From NCBI GenBank assembly GCA_023419375.1, contig JAEZYD010000003.1:163042-227041 (forward strand): 64,000 bases of DNA, given 5' to 3'. A program made the translations under genes and the position numbers. The notes under the pieces are model-generated. The model saw only the letters and a list, made by a program, of their open reading frames with translations, did no database searches and was not told the DNA's origin. Positions 1 through 7,880 of this stretch are shown here, piece after piece. How positions within the stretch are numbered: position 1 is the stretch's first letter; every line of letters begins with the position of its first letter. The stretch is from Pseudomonadota bacterium (lineage in GTDB: Bacteria > Desulfobacterota > Desulfovibrionia > Desulfovibrionales > Desulfovibrionaceae).

Positions 1-576
1 CACGCTGGGGTTGGCAAGCCCCACAATGCCCACCTTGACCCCGCGCACCTCCTTGATGATCCATGGGCGGAAGGGCGTTCCGCGCAGTGGGCAGCCGGGG
101 CGGGCATCCAGATTGGCGGCCAGCACCGGGTAGGGCTGCGCCCGCACAAATCCGGCAGTGGCCTCGCAGCCGTCGTCAAATTCGTGGTTGCCCAGCGTCA
201 TGGCGTCATAGGGCATCAGGCTGTTGATGTCGGCCAGCATGGGCCACTTGTTGGCGGTAAAAAACAGGGTGCCCTGGAACTGGTCGCCAGCGTCCACGGC
301 CAGCACGTTGTCGTGCTCAGCACGGACTCGCTTCATGGCTGTGGCCAGGCGGGCAAAGCCGCCCGTGCAGCCCTCGGATTTCAGGCAGGCGTTGCCGTGG
401 GCATCCCTGCCCGCAAGGTAGGAGTGCTGGTCGTTGGTGTGCAGCAGGATCAGCTCGAGGCCTGCCTTTTCTTGCGCTTGGCAGGGCAGGGAAACCAGCG
501 AAAAGCCCGTGAACAGGCTGACCCACAAAACCAGAGCCAGTGCGGAAAAACGGAATCGCAACAGGAATGACGCCAT
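1..576 (-). CDS. 5'-nucleotidase/metallophosphatase, N-terminal part
   Basis: The gene starts at 576 and runs off the left edge, so only the first 192 residues are present. It opens with a Sec-type signal peptide (about residues 1-35, ending near CQAQ), so the product is exported. The mature part begins with LLHTNDQHSY, then DAGDQFQGTLFF and LGNHEFDDG, the metal-binding motifs of the calcineurin-like domain of the UshA/5'-nucleotidase family. Members hydrolyse nucleotides or UDP-sugars in the periplasm with two divalent metals. The C-terminal substrate domain lies outside the window, so the substrate cannot be stated. A GGGG stretch lies a few bases upstream of the ATG. Confidence 0.9.
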   Translation of the reverse strand, partial: MASFLLRFRFSALALVLWVSLFTGFSLVSLPCQAQEKAGLELILLHTNDQHSYLAGRDAHGNACLKSEGCTGGFARLATAMKRVRAEHDNVLAVDAGDQFQGTLFFTANKWPMLADINSLMPYDAMTLGNHEFDDGCEATAGFVRAQPYPVLAANLDARPGCPLRGTPFRPWIIKEVRGVKVGIVGLANPSV

Positions 577-648
577 GATTTGCCCCCGATGGAGTGTGCA
601 GCGCGCAAGTACGTTGATTTTTTGCGTAAAGGTGGTTTTGCGCGGTTT

Positions 649-683
649 AGAGCAGTTTGCGAATGAAATGGCTTAACTGCTCT
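649..683. terminator. Inverted repeat, possible terminator
   Basis: AGAGCAGTT at 649-657 pairs with AACTGCTCT at 675-683 around a 17-nt loop. It overlaps the stop codon of the upstream minus-strand hydrolase gene and sits between that gene and the 5'-nucleotidase gene. There is no clear T-tract, so termination is only suggested. Confidence 0.35.
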
Positions 684-1230
684 GGCTGATGGCCGCGCAT
701 AGCTCCTGCGTGCTGCACACCTGGGCGAACACCTGGCCGAGAGCCGCCATATATGCGGTCTGCACCTGGGCGGCGCTTACCGTTTTGCCGTCGTGCGCAA
801 GATCGCGGGTGGCGCAGGCATCGCGGGCAAGATGACAGGTGAAGCCAAGGTCAAAGGCGGCGCGGGTGGTGGTATCCACGCACATGTGGGTCATCATGCC
901 CGCTATGGCGATATCAGTGATGTTCTGCGCCTGGAGCAGGCCGAGCAGGGTAGTGTCGCGGAAGGAATTGGGAAAGTGCTTTTCCACCACTGCTTCGCCC
1001 GCAAGCGGGGCGACGCTGCCATGAATGAGCGCCCCTGTGGTGCCGGGCAGAAAAAACGTGGCCGTAGGCGCAAGCGAAATATGCTGCACATGAAAAACTG
1101 GTTTTTCTGCCTTGCGAAAGGCTTTGAGCAGCAGGGCGGCATTATGAGCCGCTGCCTCGCTGCCGCAAAGCTCCATCTTGCCGCCGGGGAAGTAATCGTT
1201 CTGAATATCTATGATTATAAGAGCCTGCAT
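673..1230 (-). CDS. Isochorismatase-family cysteine hydrolase
   Basis: The 185-residue protein has the isochorismatase-like fold signature. IIIDIQNDYF supplies the catalytic Asp8, VVEK the Lys84, and GMMTHMCVDTT the nucleophilic Cys117, with a cis-peptide-type hydrophobic-Met-Met stretch before it. The family includes nicotinamidases, N-carbamoylsarcosine amidases and isochorismatases that cleave C-N or ether bonds. The length is typical of the stand-alone cytosolic enzymes. The substrate cannot be read from sequence; nicotinamidase is not favoured because the usual metal-site DxHxxxH pattern is not evident. It lies on the same strand as the 5'-nucleotidase gene and is divergent from the FmdE-family gene. 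Confidence 0.85.
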   Translation of the reverse strand: MQALIIIDIQNDYFPGGKMELCGSEAAAHNAALLLKAFRKAEKPVFHVQHISLAPTATFFLPGTTGALIHGSVAPLAGEAVVEKHFPNSFRDTTLLGLLQAQNITDIAIAGMMTHMCVDTTTRAAFDLGFTCHLARDACATRDLAHDGKTVSAAQVQTAYMAALGQVFAQVCSTQELCAAISQSS

Positions 1231-1475
1231 GTGAGGTGCCTCATGCGGTTATGCCGCCCGTACAGGTTAGCGCGGAATGCTGATGCATGAATCTGACCGT
1301 GTTCAACCGATAGCAGTCCGCGCTCTGCCGGGTCAAGCACAGCAGCCGCGCGCACTTGACGCTGGGCGGCAAATGATGCCAAGTGACGGAAGGCATTTTG
1401 CCCCTCGGCGCGGCCCCCCTGCCTGCGCATCCCACCTTACCTTCCGCACACGGCGGACAGCACGACGGAATATCC

Positions 1476-2057
1476 ATGAATATCGGCGCGTATACGTTTT
1501 CGCAATTCCACGGGATTGCAGAGGAGTTTCACGGTTGCGCGGCTCCCGGCCTGCTTATCGGCGGCTATATGGTCGAGCTTGCCAAGGGTATGCTGCCCGA
1601 AGGAACCCTTTTTGAAGCAGTGGCGGAAACCAGCAAATGCCTGCCGGACGCGGTGCAGCTGCTCAGCCTGTGCAGCACGGGCAACAAGCGTTTGCATGTG
1701 CGTGACCTGGGGCTTTACGCGGTTTCGCTGTACGACAAAAAAACGGGCCTGGGCGTGCGCGTGAGCATAGACCCCGCCAAGTTATACGCCTATCCGGAAA
1801 TCCAGAGCTGGTTCATGAAAGAAAAACCCAAGCATGCACAGGATATTGTGGAGCTTGAACGGCAAATTGAAGAAGCCGGGCACAGCATCTGCAAGGTGCA
1901 GCGTGTACAGGTGGACAAGGTTTTTCTGGGGCATGGTCATATGGGCACCATCGGCATTTGCCCCCGCTGCGGCGAGGCCTATCCGCGGGATCATGGCTCG
2001 CAGTGCCTTGGCTGCCAGGGGCAGGCCCCCTACACAACGCTTGACCCTGAAAGTTGA
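1476..2057 (+). CDS. FmdE-family protein with C-terminal zinc-ribbon
   Basis: The start at 1476 (MNIGAYTFSQFHG) is chosen because FmdE-family proteins begin with a segment like this, and the upstream extension from 1383 is low-complexity. The 193-residue product has FHGCAAPGLLIGGYMVELA near the N terminus, the pattern seen in subunit E of formylmethanofuran dehydrogenases, and ends with CPRCGEAYP...CLGC, a four-cysteine zinc or iron site. In sulfate reducers these proteins occur without methanofuran enzymes and are associated with molybdenum or tungsten enzymes; the exact role is unknown. It overlaps or abuts the NagZ-like gene, so the two are probably co-transcribed. Confidence 0.75.
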   Translation: MNIGAYTFSQFHGIAEEFHGCAAPGLLIGGYMVELAKGMLPEGTLFEAVAETSKCLPDAVQLLSLCSTGNKRLHVRDLGLYAVSLYDKKTGLGVRVSIDPAKLYAYPEIQSWFMKEKPKHAQDIVELERQIEEAGHSICKVQRVQVDKVFLGHGHMGTIGICPRCGEAYPRDHGSQCLGCQGQAPYTTLDPES

Positions 2058-2068
2058 GGCAAAAAGTC

Positions 2069-3382
2069 GTGTCTGATGCTGTAAACAGGGGCAAATCCCC
2101 CGATGTTTCGTGCTGTTCCGCCAGTCATCTTTTGGGGCTTGCGGCGCGCAAGGGCGGGGCAGCGCTTTGTCTGCTTGCACTTGCGCTGGCCCTCTGTTTT
2201 TCGCCCCTGCTGAGCGCCGGGGCCCCGGCTGCGCAGGCCGCGCCCGCCAAGCCTGCCGCGACTGGCGTTCCTGCCAGAACGAGCGCGGGCAGTGCCGCGC
2301 CATCGCTGGACGTCATGATCGGCTCCATGCTCATGCTGGGATTTCGCGGGGCGGATTTGCCCCAAGGCGATGCCTTTCTTGCACAGGTGCGCGCCGGGCA
2401 TGTGGGGCATATTATCCTGTTTGACCGGGATGTTACCACCGGCGGCGAACGCAATATCATTTCGCCCCAGCAGGTGCAGCGGCTCACAGCCACGCTGCGG
2501 GCGGCATCCCCCTGCCCCATGCTCATAGCGGTTGATCAGGAGGGCGGACGGGTGCGGCGGCTCAAGCCGCAACGCGGTTTTGCCGATCTGCCTTCTGCCC
2601 AGAGCATGGGCGCGGCCAGCCCGGAGAAAACCCGGGCCATCGCCCGGCAACTGGGCGTGGAACTGGCCTCGCTGGGAATTTCTGTTGATCTGGCCCCGGT
2701 GGCGGATGTGAACAGCAACCCCGCCAATCCGGCCATCGGCGCGCTGGAGCGCAGCTTCAGCCCCAATCCGGCGCTTGTGGCCGCGCACGCTCTGGCCTTT
2801 GGGCAGGGGCTGGCGCAGAGCGGCATCATTCCCGCGCTCAAGCATTTTCCCGGTCAGGGCGGCGCGCAAAAGGATTCGCACCTGGGCCTGACGGACATCA
2901 CCCGCAGCTGGAATGCCAAAGCCGACCTTGCGCCCTACGCGCAGGCCTTTGCCCAGGGCTGGCCCGGCATGGTGATGCTTGGGCACCTGTACCACAAGGG
3001 GCTTGACCCGCAATATCCTGCCACGCTTTCCCGCGCTGTTGTTGCCGACCTGTTGCGCGGGCGCATGGGCTGGCAGGGCGTGATCATCAGCGACGACATG
3101 CAGATGAAGGCCATCACCGACCATTACGGCATGGAGCAGGCAATGCTGCTGGCCGTCAACGCCGGGGTGGACATTCTGCTGTTCGGCAATAACTTGTATT
3201 GGGACGAAACCCTGCCGCGCAAAGCCTTTGATGCTTTGCGCGGACTTGTGGAAAGCGGGCGCATTTCGCGCCAGCGGATCATGGAATCATGGCTGCGCAT
3301 CACCAACCTGTACGCAAGCCGCGCCACTGCCGCCAGGGCCGCCGCCGATGGATCATCGGCGCTCTATCCCTGGACCAGATAA
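2069..3382 (+). CDS. nagZ: Glycoside hydrolase family 3 beta-N-acetylhexosaminidase, NagZ-like
   Basis: GTG at 2069 is preferred because a TGAGG ribosome site lies 8-9 bases upstream. A TTG at 2054, overlapping the previous stop, is the alternative. A hydrophobic segment (about residues 20-50) followed by Ala/Pro-rich sequence indicates export or membrane anchoring. The GH3 domain shows AVDQEGGRVRRL, the NagZ loop KHFPGQGGAQKDSH carrying the His acid/base, and IISDDMQMKAI carrying the nucleophile Asp. NagZ enzymes remove N-acetylglucosamine from muropeptides during peptidoglycan recycling. Classical NagZ is cytosolic, so a signal-like N terminus suggests periplasmic action here. The next small gene begins 15 bases downstream. 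Confidence 0.85.
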   Translation: MSDAVNRGKSPDVSCCSASHLLGLAARKGGAALCLLALALALCFSPLLSAGAPAAQAAPAKPAATGVPARTSAGSAAPSLDVMIGSMLMLGFRGADLPQGDAFLAQVRAGHVGHIILFDRDVTTGGERNIISPQQVQRLTATLRAASPCPMLIAVDQEGGRVRRLKPQRGFADLPSAQSMGAASPEKTRAIARQLGVELASLGISVDLAPVADVNSNPANPAIGALERSFSPNPALVAAHALAFGQGLAQSGIIPALKHFPGQGGAQKDSHLGLTDITRSWNAKADLAPYAQAFAQGWPGMVMLGHLYHKGLDPQYPATLSRAVVADLLRGRMGWQGVIISDDMQMKAITDHYGMEQAMLLAVNAGVDILLFGNNLYWDETLPRKAFDALRGLVESGRISRQRIMESWLRITNLYASRATAARAAADGSSALYPWTR

Positions 3383-3397
3383 AGCGGCGGAGGTTTT

Positions 3398-3595
3398 ATG
3401 GATACTTTGATTCTCCTGCTGGTGTTTGGCGGTATTGCCGCCATATACCTGCTTGCCCTCAAAAAAGGCTGGCTGCCCACAGACCGCCTGAACTGCGGTT
3501 GAATACCCTTTGACAAGCAGCGTGCCCTGCTTGATGACGAAGAAAGGCGTTTGCGTAGCAAGGCCAGAAAAGCCGCCCGCAAAAAGTGCAAGTAA
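3398..3595 (+). CDS. Small membrane protein with in-frame UGA; candidate selenoprotein
   Basis: An ATG at 3398 with GGAGG at the right distance opens a frame encoding one transmembrane helix (TLILLLVFGGIAAIYLLAL) and a short loop ending LNCG. A UGA follows at 3500-3502, then the same frame continues for 31 codons (IPFDKQRALLDDEERRLR, then a Lys/Arg-rich tail) to TAA at 3595. Read as selenocysteine, the product has 65 residues and a Cys-Gly-Sec motif. A hairpin lies 11 nt after the UGA with GU in its loop, the same geometry as the formate dehydrogenase SECIS in this window. Alternatives are a Trp-to-stop mutation or a 34-residue protein. I do not recognise the family. The gene follows nagZ directly and precedes a terminator. 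Confidence 0.55.
3503..3533 (+). promoter_or_regulatory. SECIS-like hairpin after the in-frame UGA
   Basis: After the UGA at 3500-3502 comes an 11-nt spacer (3503-3513), a 7-bp stem CAAGCAG/CTGCTTG (3514-3520 and 3527-3533) and loop CGTGCC. The loop G and U fall at positions 20 and 21 after the UGA. The SECIS of the fdhF gene at 16490 has an 11-nt spacer and GU at the same positions. This matches the known requirement of SelB for a GU in the apical loop. Confidence 0.5.
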
Positions 3596-3607
3596 CTGAA
3601 TGAAATC

Positions 3608-3640
3608 AAAGCCCCCGCTCCATCATGGAACGGGGGCTTT
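3608..3640. terminator. Bidirectional Rho-independent terminator
   Basis: AAAGCCCCCG at 3608-3617 pairs with CGGGGGCTTT at 3631-3640, giving a GC stem with A/T flanks usable on both strands. It separates the plus-strand nagZ unit from the convergent cytochrome operon. Confidence 0.85.
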
Positions 3641-3712
3641 GTTATGGGATTCTCAGAAATTGATCGGAAAATCCGTTGTGACGGCAACGGGCCGGAACCA
3701 GCCCGCGCCCGG

Positions 3713-5272
3713 CTATTTCCCGTTCTTGGTATGCGCGGCGCGGAAGCTGTTGCAGATAATGGCGAGGTCTTCGCGCACTGTCTGGGTCTGGCTGCGATAG
3801 GCGGGCATGCCTGTGCCGGGATGGCCCTCGGTAATGATTTTCAGGGCCTGCTCGTGGGTCAGGCTGCTGCGCGTAAAATCGGGCGGCGGGGGCTGCATGG
3901 CGCGTCCCGAGGGGCTGACGCTGCCGTTGGCCGCATGGCATTTGGCGCAGGTGCCTATCCATACTTCAAGCGAAACAGGGCTGATATCGCGCGGGGGCGG
4001 CGGCGTGGCTGCATACATGCCAAAGCGTTTGCCCATGGCGTCCAGCAGGCTCTCCAGCTTTTCGCGGTCGAACATGCGAAAATAGGGCATGCCTGTGCCG
4101 GGGATGCCGTCGCGCACCATTTCATACACATAATCCCGGTCGGTACGCATGGTGGTCAGGTCTGTGGCGGGGATACGCAGGCGGGGGGCTTCCGGCCCGT
4201 CACCGCGCCCGGTGAGGCCGTGGCACGGCTCGCATGCGCCGTCATAAATGGTGTCGCCATTGTCGTACACGGTGCGCAGCTTGACGGCAAAGGCATCCAG
4301 AGCCTTCTGGCTGAAGGGGGCCAGTTCCTGAACGCGCTGTTCGCGCTGGGCCGTAGCTTCCGCCTGCCCGGGGGCCAGCGCCTCGTTCTGCATGAGCTGG
4401 CGGGCCAGCAGCATGGAGACGAAGATGAGGGGCAGCAGGGCCAGCAAACGGAGGTCGGAAGTTGACGATTCCGGCCTCAGAATCCAGACCGCCGCGCCAA
4501 GGGCCAGTGCTCCAAGGCTTATGAACGACAGCACCGGAACGGACAGTTGCGGCAGTATGGTTGCCAGCAGGGCCAGCCCTATGACCGCCTGAGCCATCAG
4601 AGCGCCCAGCAGCCACTTGCGCAGCAGAGGGGCCTTCTGCCTTTCATTTCTGGCGGAGAAAAACAGGTGAAAAGCTGCGCCAAAGGCCACAGCCGCGCCC
4701 AGCACGTGCAGGTAGCGCAACACCCAGTGGGGCATCCACTGCGCGTCAAGGCGGAAGCCGCGGGCGGCAAAGTCGGCCCACTCCGCAGGGCGTTCCATGA
4801 GGGTCAGCGCCCCGGTAAAGATGGCGGGCACAGTCATGAGGGCCGCAACGCCCACCAGCCCGCAGATGAGGGCCAGCCACGCGCTGGTGGCAAGCTTGTG
4901 CGCAAAGCCGTCAAACAGCAGAAATGCCGCGATCAGCAGCGGAATAATCGCCAGCCACACATACGAAAAAAGCCCCGTAACCGTAAAAAAGGCATGCGGA
5001 TGGCTTATCTGCATGAGCAGCAGCGGGCCAACGCCCAGCACCACGGCCAGACTTTTGAGGCCCATGTGCGAATGGGCCACATGCTCGTTCCAGTGCTGAT
5101 CGGGCGTGGGTTGCCGCAGCAGATCACGCAGAAAGAACAGCAGGCTCAGCATGGCCGTGCCAAGCATGAGCAGCACAAAGAGCAGATGCAGGCCGAAAGT
5201 GATGAAGAGCAGCCCCTGCATCCAGCCTTCGGGCAAGGGTTTGTTGAGAAACAGGTCTGTCCACTGCTGCAT
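3713..5272 (-). CDS. Membrane cytochrome with two C-terminal c-type heme domains
   Basis: The 519-residue protein starts with a multi-helix membrane domain (about residues 18-300, roughly eight helices, with conserved His in FGLHLL, ISHPHAFF, LRYLHVLG and AAFHLF), then two cytochrome c domains with CEPCH (about 345) and CAKCH (about 438), each with a downstream Met-containing GTGMP axial-ligand loop. It is the last gene of a three-gene operon and starts 2 bases after the preceding stop. It probably forms the second membrane subunit of a bd-superfamily-like or other quinone/cytochrome-linked complex with the 450-residue protein. That pairing is an inference from context and topology; the redox partner and terminal acceptor are unknown. 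Confidence 0.7.
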   Translation of the reverse strand: MQQWTDLFLNKPLPEGWMQGLLFITFGLHLLFVLLMLGTAMLSLLFFLRDLLRQPTPDQHWNEHVAHSHMGLKSLAVVLGVGPLLLMQISHPHAFFTVTGLFSYVWLAIIPLLIAAFLLFDGFAHKLATSAWLALICGLVGVAALMTVPAIFTGALTLMERPAEWADFAARGFRLDAQWMPHWVLRYLHVLGAAVAFGAAFHLFFSARNERQKAPLLRKWLLGALMAQAVIGLALLATILPQLSVPVLSFISLGALALGAAVWILRPESSTSDLRLLALLPLIFVSMLLARQLMQNEALAPGQAEATAQREQRVQELAPFSQKALDAFAVKLRTVYDNGDTIYDGACEPCHGLTGRGDGPEAPRLRIPATDLTTMRTDRDYVYEMVRDGIPGTGMPYFRMFDREKLESLLDAMGKRFGMYAATPPPPRDISPVSLEVWIGTCAKCHAANGSVSPSGRAMQPPPPDFTRSSLTHEQALKIITEGHPGTGMPAYRSQTQTVREDLAIICNSFRAAHTKNGK

Positions 5273-5274
5273 GG

Positions 5275-6627
5275 CTATTTCTCCCTGGCGGCTTGTTGGG
5301 CGCGGCGGGAATAGTTGGAGGAAAGCTGGAACAAATATTCCGTGAGCATGGCGCGTTCCTGCTCCGAACCCACAAAGGGCGTCATGTAGGGGGCCAGCCT
5401 CTGCGTAATGCCCAGCATGGCGTTGATGCCGTCTGCCGAGCGCCCCGCAAGGCGCTGGTCAATGCCGTTGATGCCGCTTTCCGCGTGGCATACGCCGCAA
5501 TTGGCCGCAAAAAGCGTTCTGGCGGCCTGAGTTGCCGGGGGCAGATTGCCGCTGGTGTTGACCCAGCGCAGCCGGGGCAACAGGGGGGCGTTCTGGGCGG
5601 CCAGAGCCTCGCTTTCCACAAGGGTTATCTGGCTGGCGTGCATATAGCCCGGCATCAGGTATGGGCCGCGGATAAATTCGCGCACCCGCTCAAATTCCAT
5701 GACAAAGCACAGGCTCATGATCAGGGCCGGGAAGCACAGCAACCGGCATGCCAGCCGTGAGCGCCCCAGCGCCGCCAGGGCCGTCAGCAGGAGCACAAGC
5801 GCGGCAACCGCGTTGGCCGTTGGCAGAAAGTCCGGCATTTGCGAAAGGTAGGATGTGGCGACCGAGAACTTCCAGTGCGTGAGGTAGGTTTGCGGCACGC
5901 GCATAAAATATACGTAGGTGGCCGCTGCCGTTACAGCCAGAGAGAGCAGCAGGGCCGTTCCGCAGACGCGTAAGGCTCTGCCTCGTTCCTCTGCCGTGCC
6001 CTTGAAGCGCCAGGCAATCCAGCTCATGAGCAGCAGTATGCCCAGCGCCATGCCGCCGCCGACACGCAAAAAGCACTGCGGCACAAAGGTGGGGTTGAAA
6101 TAGGCCTCGGTAAAGCTTCTGGCCCACGGCCAGCCCTGCGGGGTGAGCATGAAGCCCAGAATGCCGGTAATAAGAACCGCAGAGATAAAGGACGCACCCA
6201 CATAGCCCCAGCCAATGGCGGCCAGTGTGGCGGGTTTGTGCGTTATCAGGCGATCCCACATGTAGTAGTAGCAGAGCAGCAAGATCACTTCGGCGGTGAA
6301 GGCGAACCATTCAATAAACCAGGGCCAGAAAAACAGGTGGATGAGCGCGCCGATGCCTTCCGGCGCGAGGCTCCCTGTCAGAACCCATATGCCCACGCCC
6401 GTGACCGCGCCCACAGAGGTGGTAACAACCACCAGAGGCCCCAGCAGGCGGCGGGCAATGTCGGCCCAGAATGCGCCCTTGCCCTTCCATGTGAGGGTTT
6501 GAAAGATCACCAGCATGGTCATGAGCCCGATGGCCAGCCCGTGGCTGATACAGACGTGCAGCACCGCATTGAGGGCAATGGTCATGCCATCGCCCACCAC
6601 AGGAATATGCAGGATGGGAAAGTTCAT
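5275..6627 (-). CDS. Cytochrome bd-superfamily-like subunit with C-terminal heme c domain
   Basis: This 450-residue protein has an N-terminal MTIALNAVLHVCISHG helix and about eight further helices, with LFFWPWFIEWFAFTAEV and EFERVREFIRGPYLMPGYM as distinctive stretches, then a cytochrome c domain with CGVCH near residue 378. The layout, a CydA-like core of about 330 residues without an obvious Q-loop and fused to a c-type heme, fits the cytochrome c-containing branches of the bd oxygen reductase superfamily that occur in Deltaproteobacteria. Those branches lack the canonical quinol site, so the electron donor may be a c-type cytochrome such as the product of the gene just upstream. Whether it reduces oxygen is not shown by the sequence. 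Confidence 0.6.
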   Translation of the reverse strand: MNFPILHIPVVGDGMTIALNAVLHVCISHGLAIGLMTMLVIFQTLTWKGKGAFWADIARRLLGPLVVVTTSVGAVTGVGIWVLTGSLAPEGIGALIHLFFWPWFIEWFAFTAEVILLLCYYYMWDRLITHKPATLAAIGWGYVGASFISAVLITGILGFMLTPQGWPWARSFTEAYFNPTFVPQCFLRVGGGMALGILLLMSWIAWRFKGTAEERGRALRVCGTALLLSLAVTAAATYVYFMRVPQTYLTHWKFSVATSYLSQMPDFLPTANAVAALVLLLTALAALGRSRLACRLLCFPALIMSLCFVMEFERVREFIRGPYLMPGYMHASQITLVESEALAAQNAPLLPRLRWVNTSGNLPPATQAARTLFAANCGVCHAESGINGIDQRLAGRSADGINAMLGITQRLAPYMTPFVGSEQERAMLTEYLFQLSSNYSRRAQQAAREK

Positions 6628-6630
6628 GGC

Positions 6631-7494
6631 CTACTTCCCCTGCGGCGCTTTGGGCGCGTCAGTTGCCGTTGCGGGCTTTGCGGGCGTGAAGTGGGGGCGA
6701 GGCTGGCCGTCTACATAGGCCGCCACGTCAAGGGCCTGTTCCGGCGTGAGATTGGCTGCCTCCGGGGGCATGAACCGGTGCGTGAACACGGCAAAGGTGT
6801 TGATGTCGTGCATGGTGGAGCCGTCAGTGTATGCGCCATTGCCCCAGAGCGGCGGGGAACCGTCGCCCGCATCGCCGTGACAGGAGGCGCAATTGTCTGC
6901 GTACACGCTGGCCCCGCTGGCGGCATCGGGCTTGTGGCTGCTGTCGAGTTTTGCGGGCAGGGCCCACGGCAGCTTGGCATAGACGGGGATATCTTTTGAA
7001 ATCCAGTGCAGATAGGCAAGCACAGCCTGCATGGTGCGACTGTCGAGGGCCGGGGGCGCGGCATTAAGGTTGCGCGCAAAGCAATCCTGCACTTTCTGGG
7101 CAAGATCGGCGCTGTAGCCGTGGCTGGGCAGAAAGCGCGGATAGGTTGCCGCAACGCCCACAAGCGTGATGCTCGCCTTGCTGGTGCCGCCCTCAAGATG
7201 GCAGGTGGCGCAGGCAAGTTCGTTGCTCACATGTTCGGGGGCGTACTGCGCCGTATCGTTGATAATATTGTAGCCGAGCATGACGGCTTCACGGATGTCT
7301 TCCGGCGCGTCCTGCGGTTTGGGCGGATTGAACTGCGGTTCGGCTGCCGGGCCTGCCTGTAGTGTTGCCAGCGCCTGCGGCGCAGGGCTTTGCCGCACGG
7401 CTGCCCCGTAATGGAAAAAGGCCAGCGTCCACGCGCCAAATATCAGCAGAATACAGGTGAGCGACAGGGCGTAAAGCAGAGTGCGGTTGTTCAT
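6631..7494 (-). CDS. TsdA-like diheme cytochrome c
   Basis: The 287-residue product has an N-terminal membrane anchor or uncleaved signal (residues 5-27), then two heme c sites, CATCH (about 95) and CASCH (about 202). The sequence around them follows the thiosulfate dehydrogenase TsdA pattern: GYNIINDTAQYAPEH, NELACATCHLEGGT, a Cys in VQDCFARNLNA where TsdA enzymes have their unusual Cys heme ligand, PPLWG, and DVAAYVDGQPRPH near the end. TsdA couples thiosulfate and tetrathionate. As first gene of the operon it could feed or drain electrons of the two membrane cytochromes downstream. Family membership is fairly clear; the substrate and direction are inferred. Confidence 0.7.
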   Translation of the reverse strand: MNNRTLLYALSLTCILLIFGAWTLAFFHYGAAVRQSPAPQALATLQAGPAAEPQFNPPKPQDAPEDIREAVMLGYNIINDTAQYAPEHVSNELACATCHLEGGTSKASITLVGVAATYPRFLPSHGYSADLAQKVQDCFARNLNAAPPALDSRTMQAVLAYLHWISKDIPVYAKLPWALPAKLDSSHKPDAASGASVYADNCASCHGDAGDGSPPLWGNGAYTDGSTMHDINTFAVFTHRFMPPEAANLTPEQALDVAAYVDGQPRPHFTPAKPATATDAPKAPQGK

Positions 7495-7880
7495 GGCGGC
7501 TCCGGTTAGAGCATTTTCACGTTGAAATGCTTGCGTGAAGATAGATTGCCTTCGTCATGCAGGCACTTCGCAGCGCGGACTTTTGCAAAAATCCATGCAG
7601 AGCAGACAAACATGTTCAATGTTGATCTGCTCCAGCGGTGACCGTGACAGAAACAGGCCAGCTTGAAGCCAAAAACAGGGCAGACCGGCCACAGGCTGAG
7701 GCCGCGAATTTTCAAGATATATTGTAATGGGTATCAGAACTTCCCGCTATGTCAACAAGGCGGGACAAGCGTTTTTGTCATATTGGCCTGAAATCTTGGG
7801 TCAAGTTGGCAAGGGGCAGTGGACGGGAGGAAGGGAGAGCGTTGACTGGCGGGAATCCCGCCAGGGAATGCTTGTAGAAT
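7495..7880. other. Intergenic region between fhlA-like gene and cytochrome operon
   Basis: No convincing gene is visible. A near-perfect dyad at 7846-7864 (CTGGCGGGA/TCCCGCCAG) lies just downstream of the fhlA-like stop and may act as its terminator, although no T-tract follows. GCATTT/AAATGC arms at about 7511-7530 lie just upstream of the cytochrome operon. I found no sigma54 box for that operon. Confidence 0.5.

Noticed and set aside
1231..1475. Possible molybdenum-cofactor riboswitch upstream of the FmdE-family gene
   Set aside because: The leader is GC-rich with some pairing, but I could not match the conserved core of that riboswitch class.
3500..3502. In-frame UGA after NCG read as a simple stop giving a 34-residue protein
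   Set aside because: Not rejected outright, but the continuing frame, the correctly placed SECIS-like hairpin and the terminator only after the second stop make a longer product more likely.
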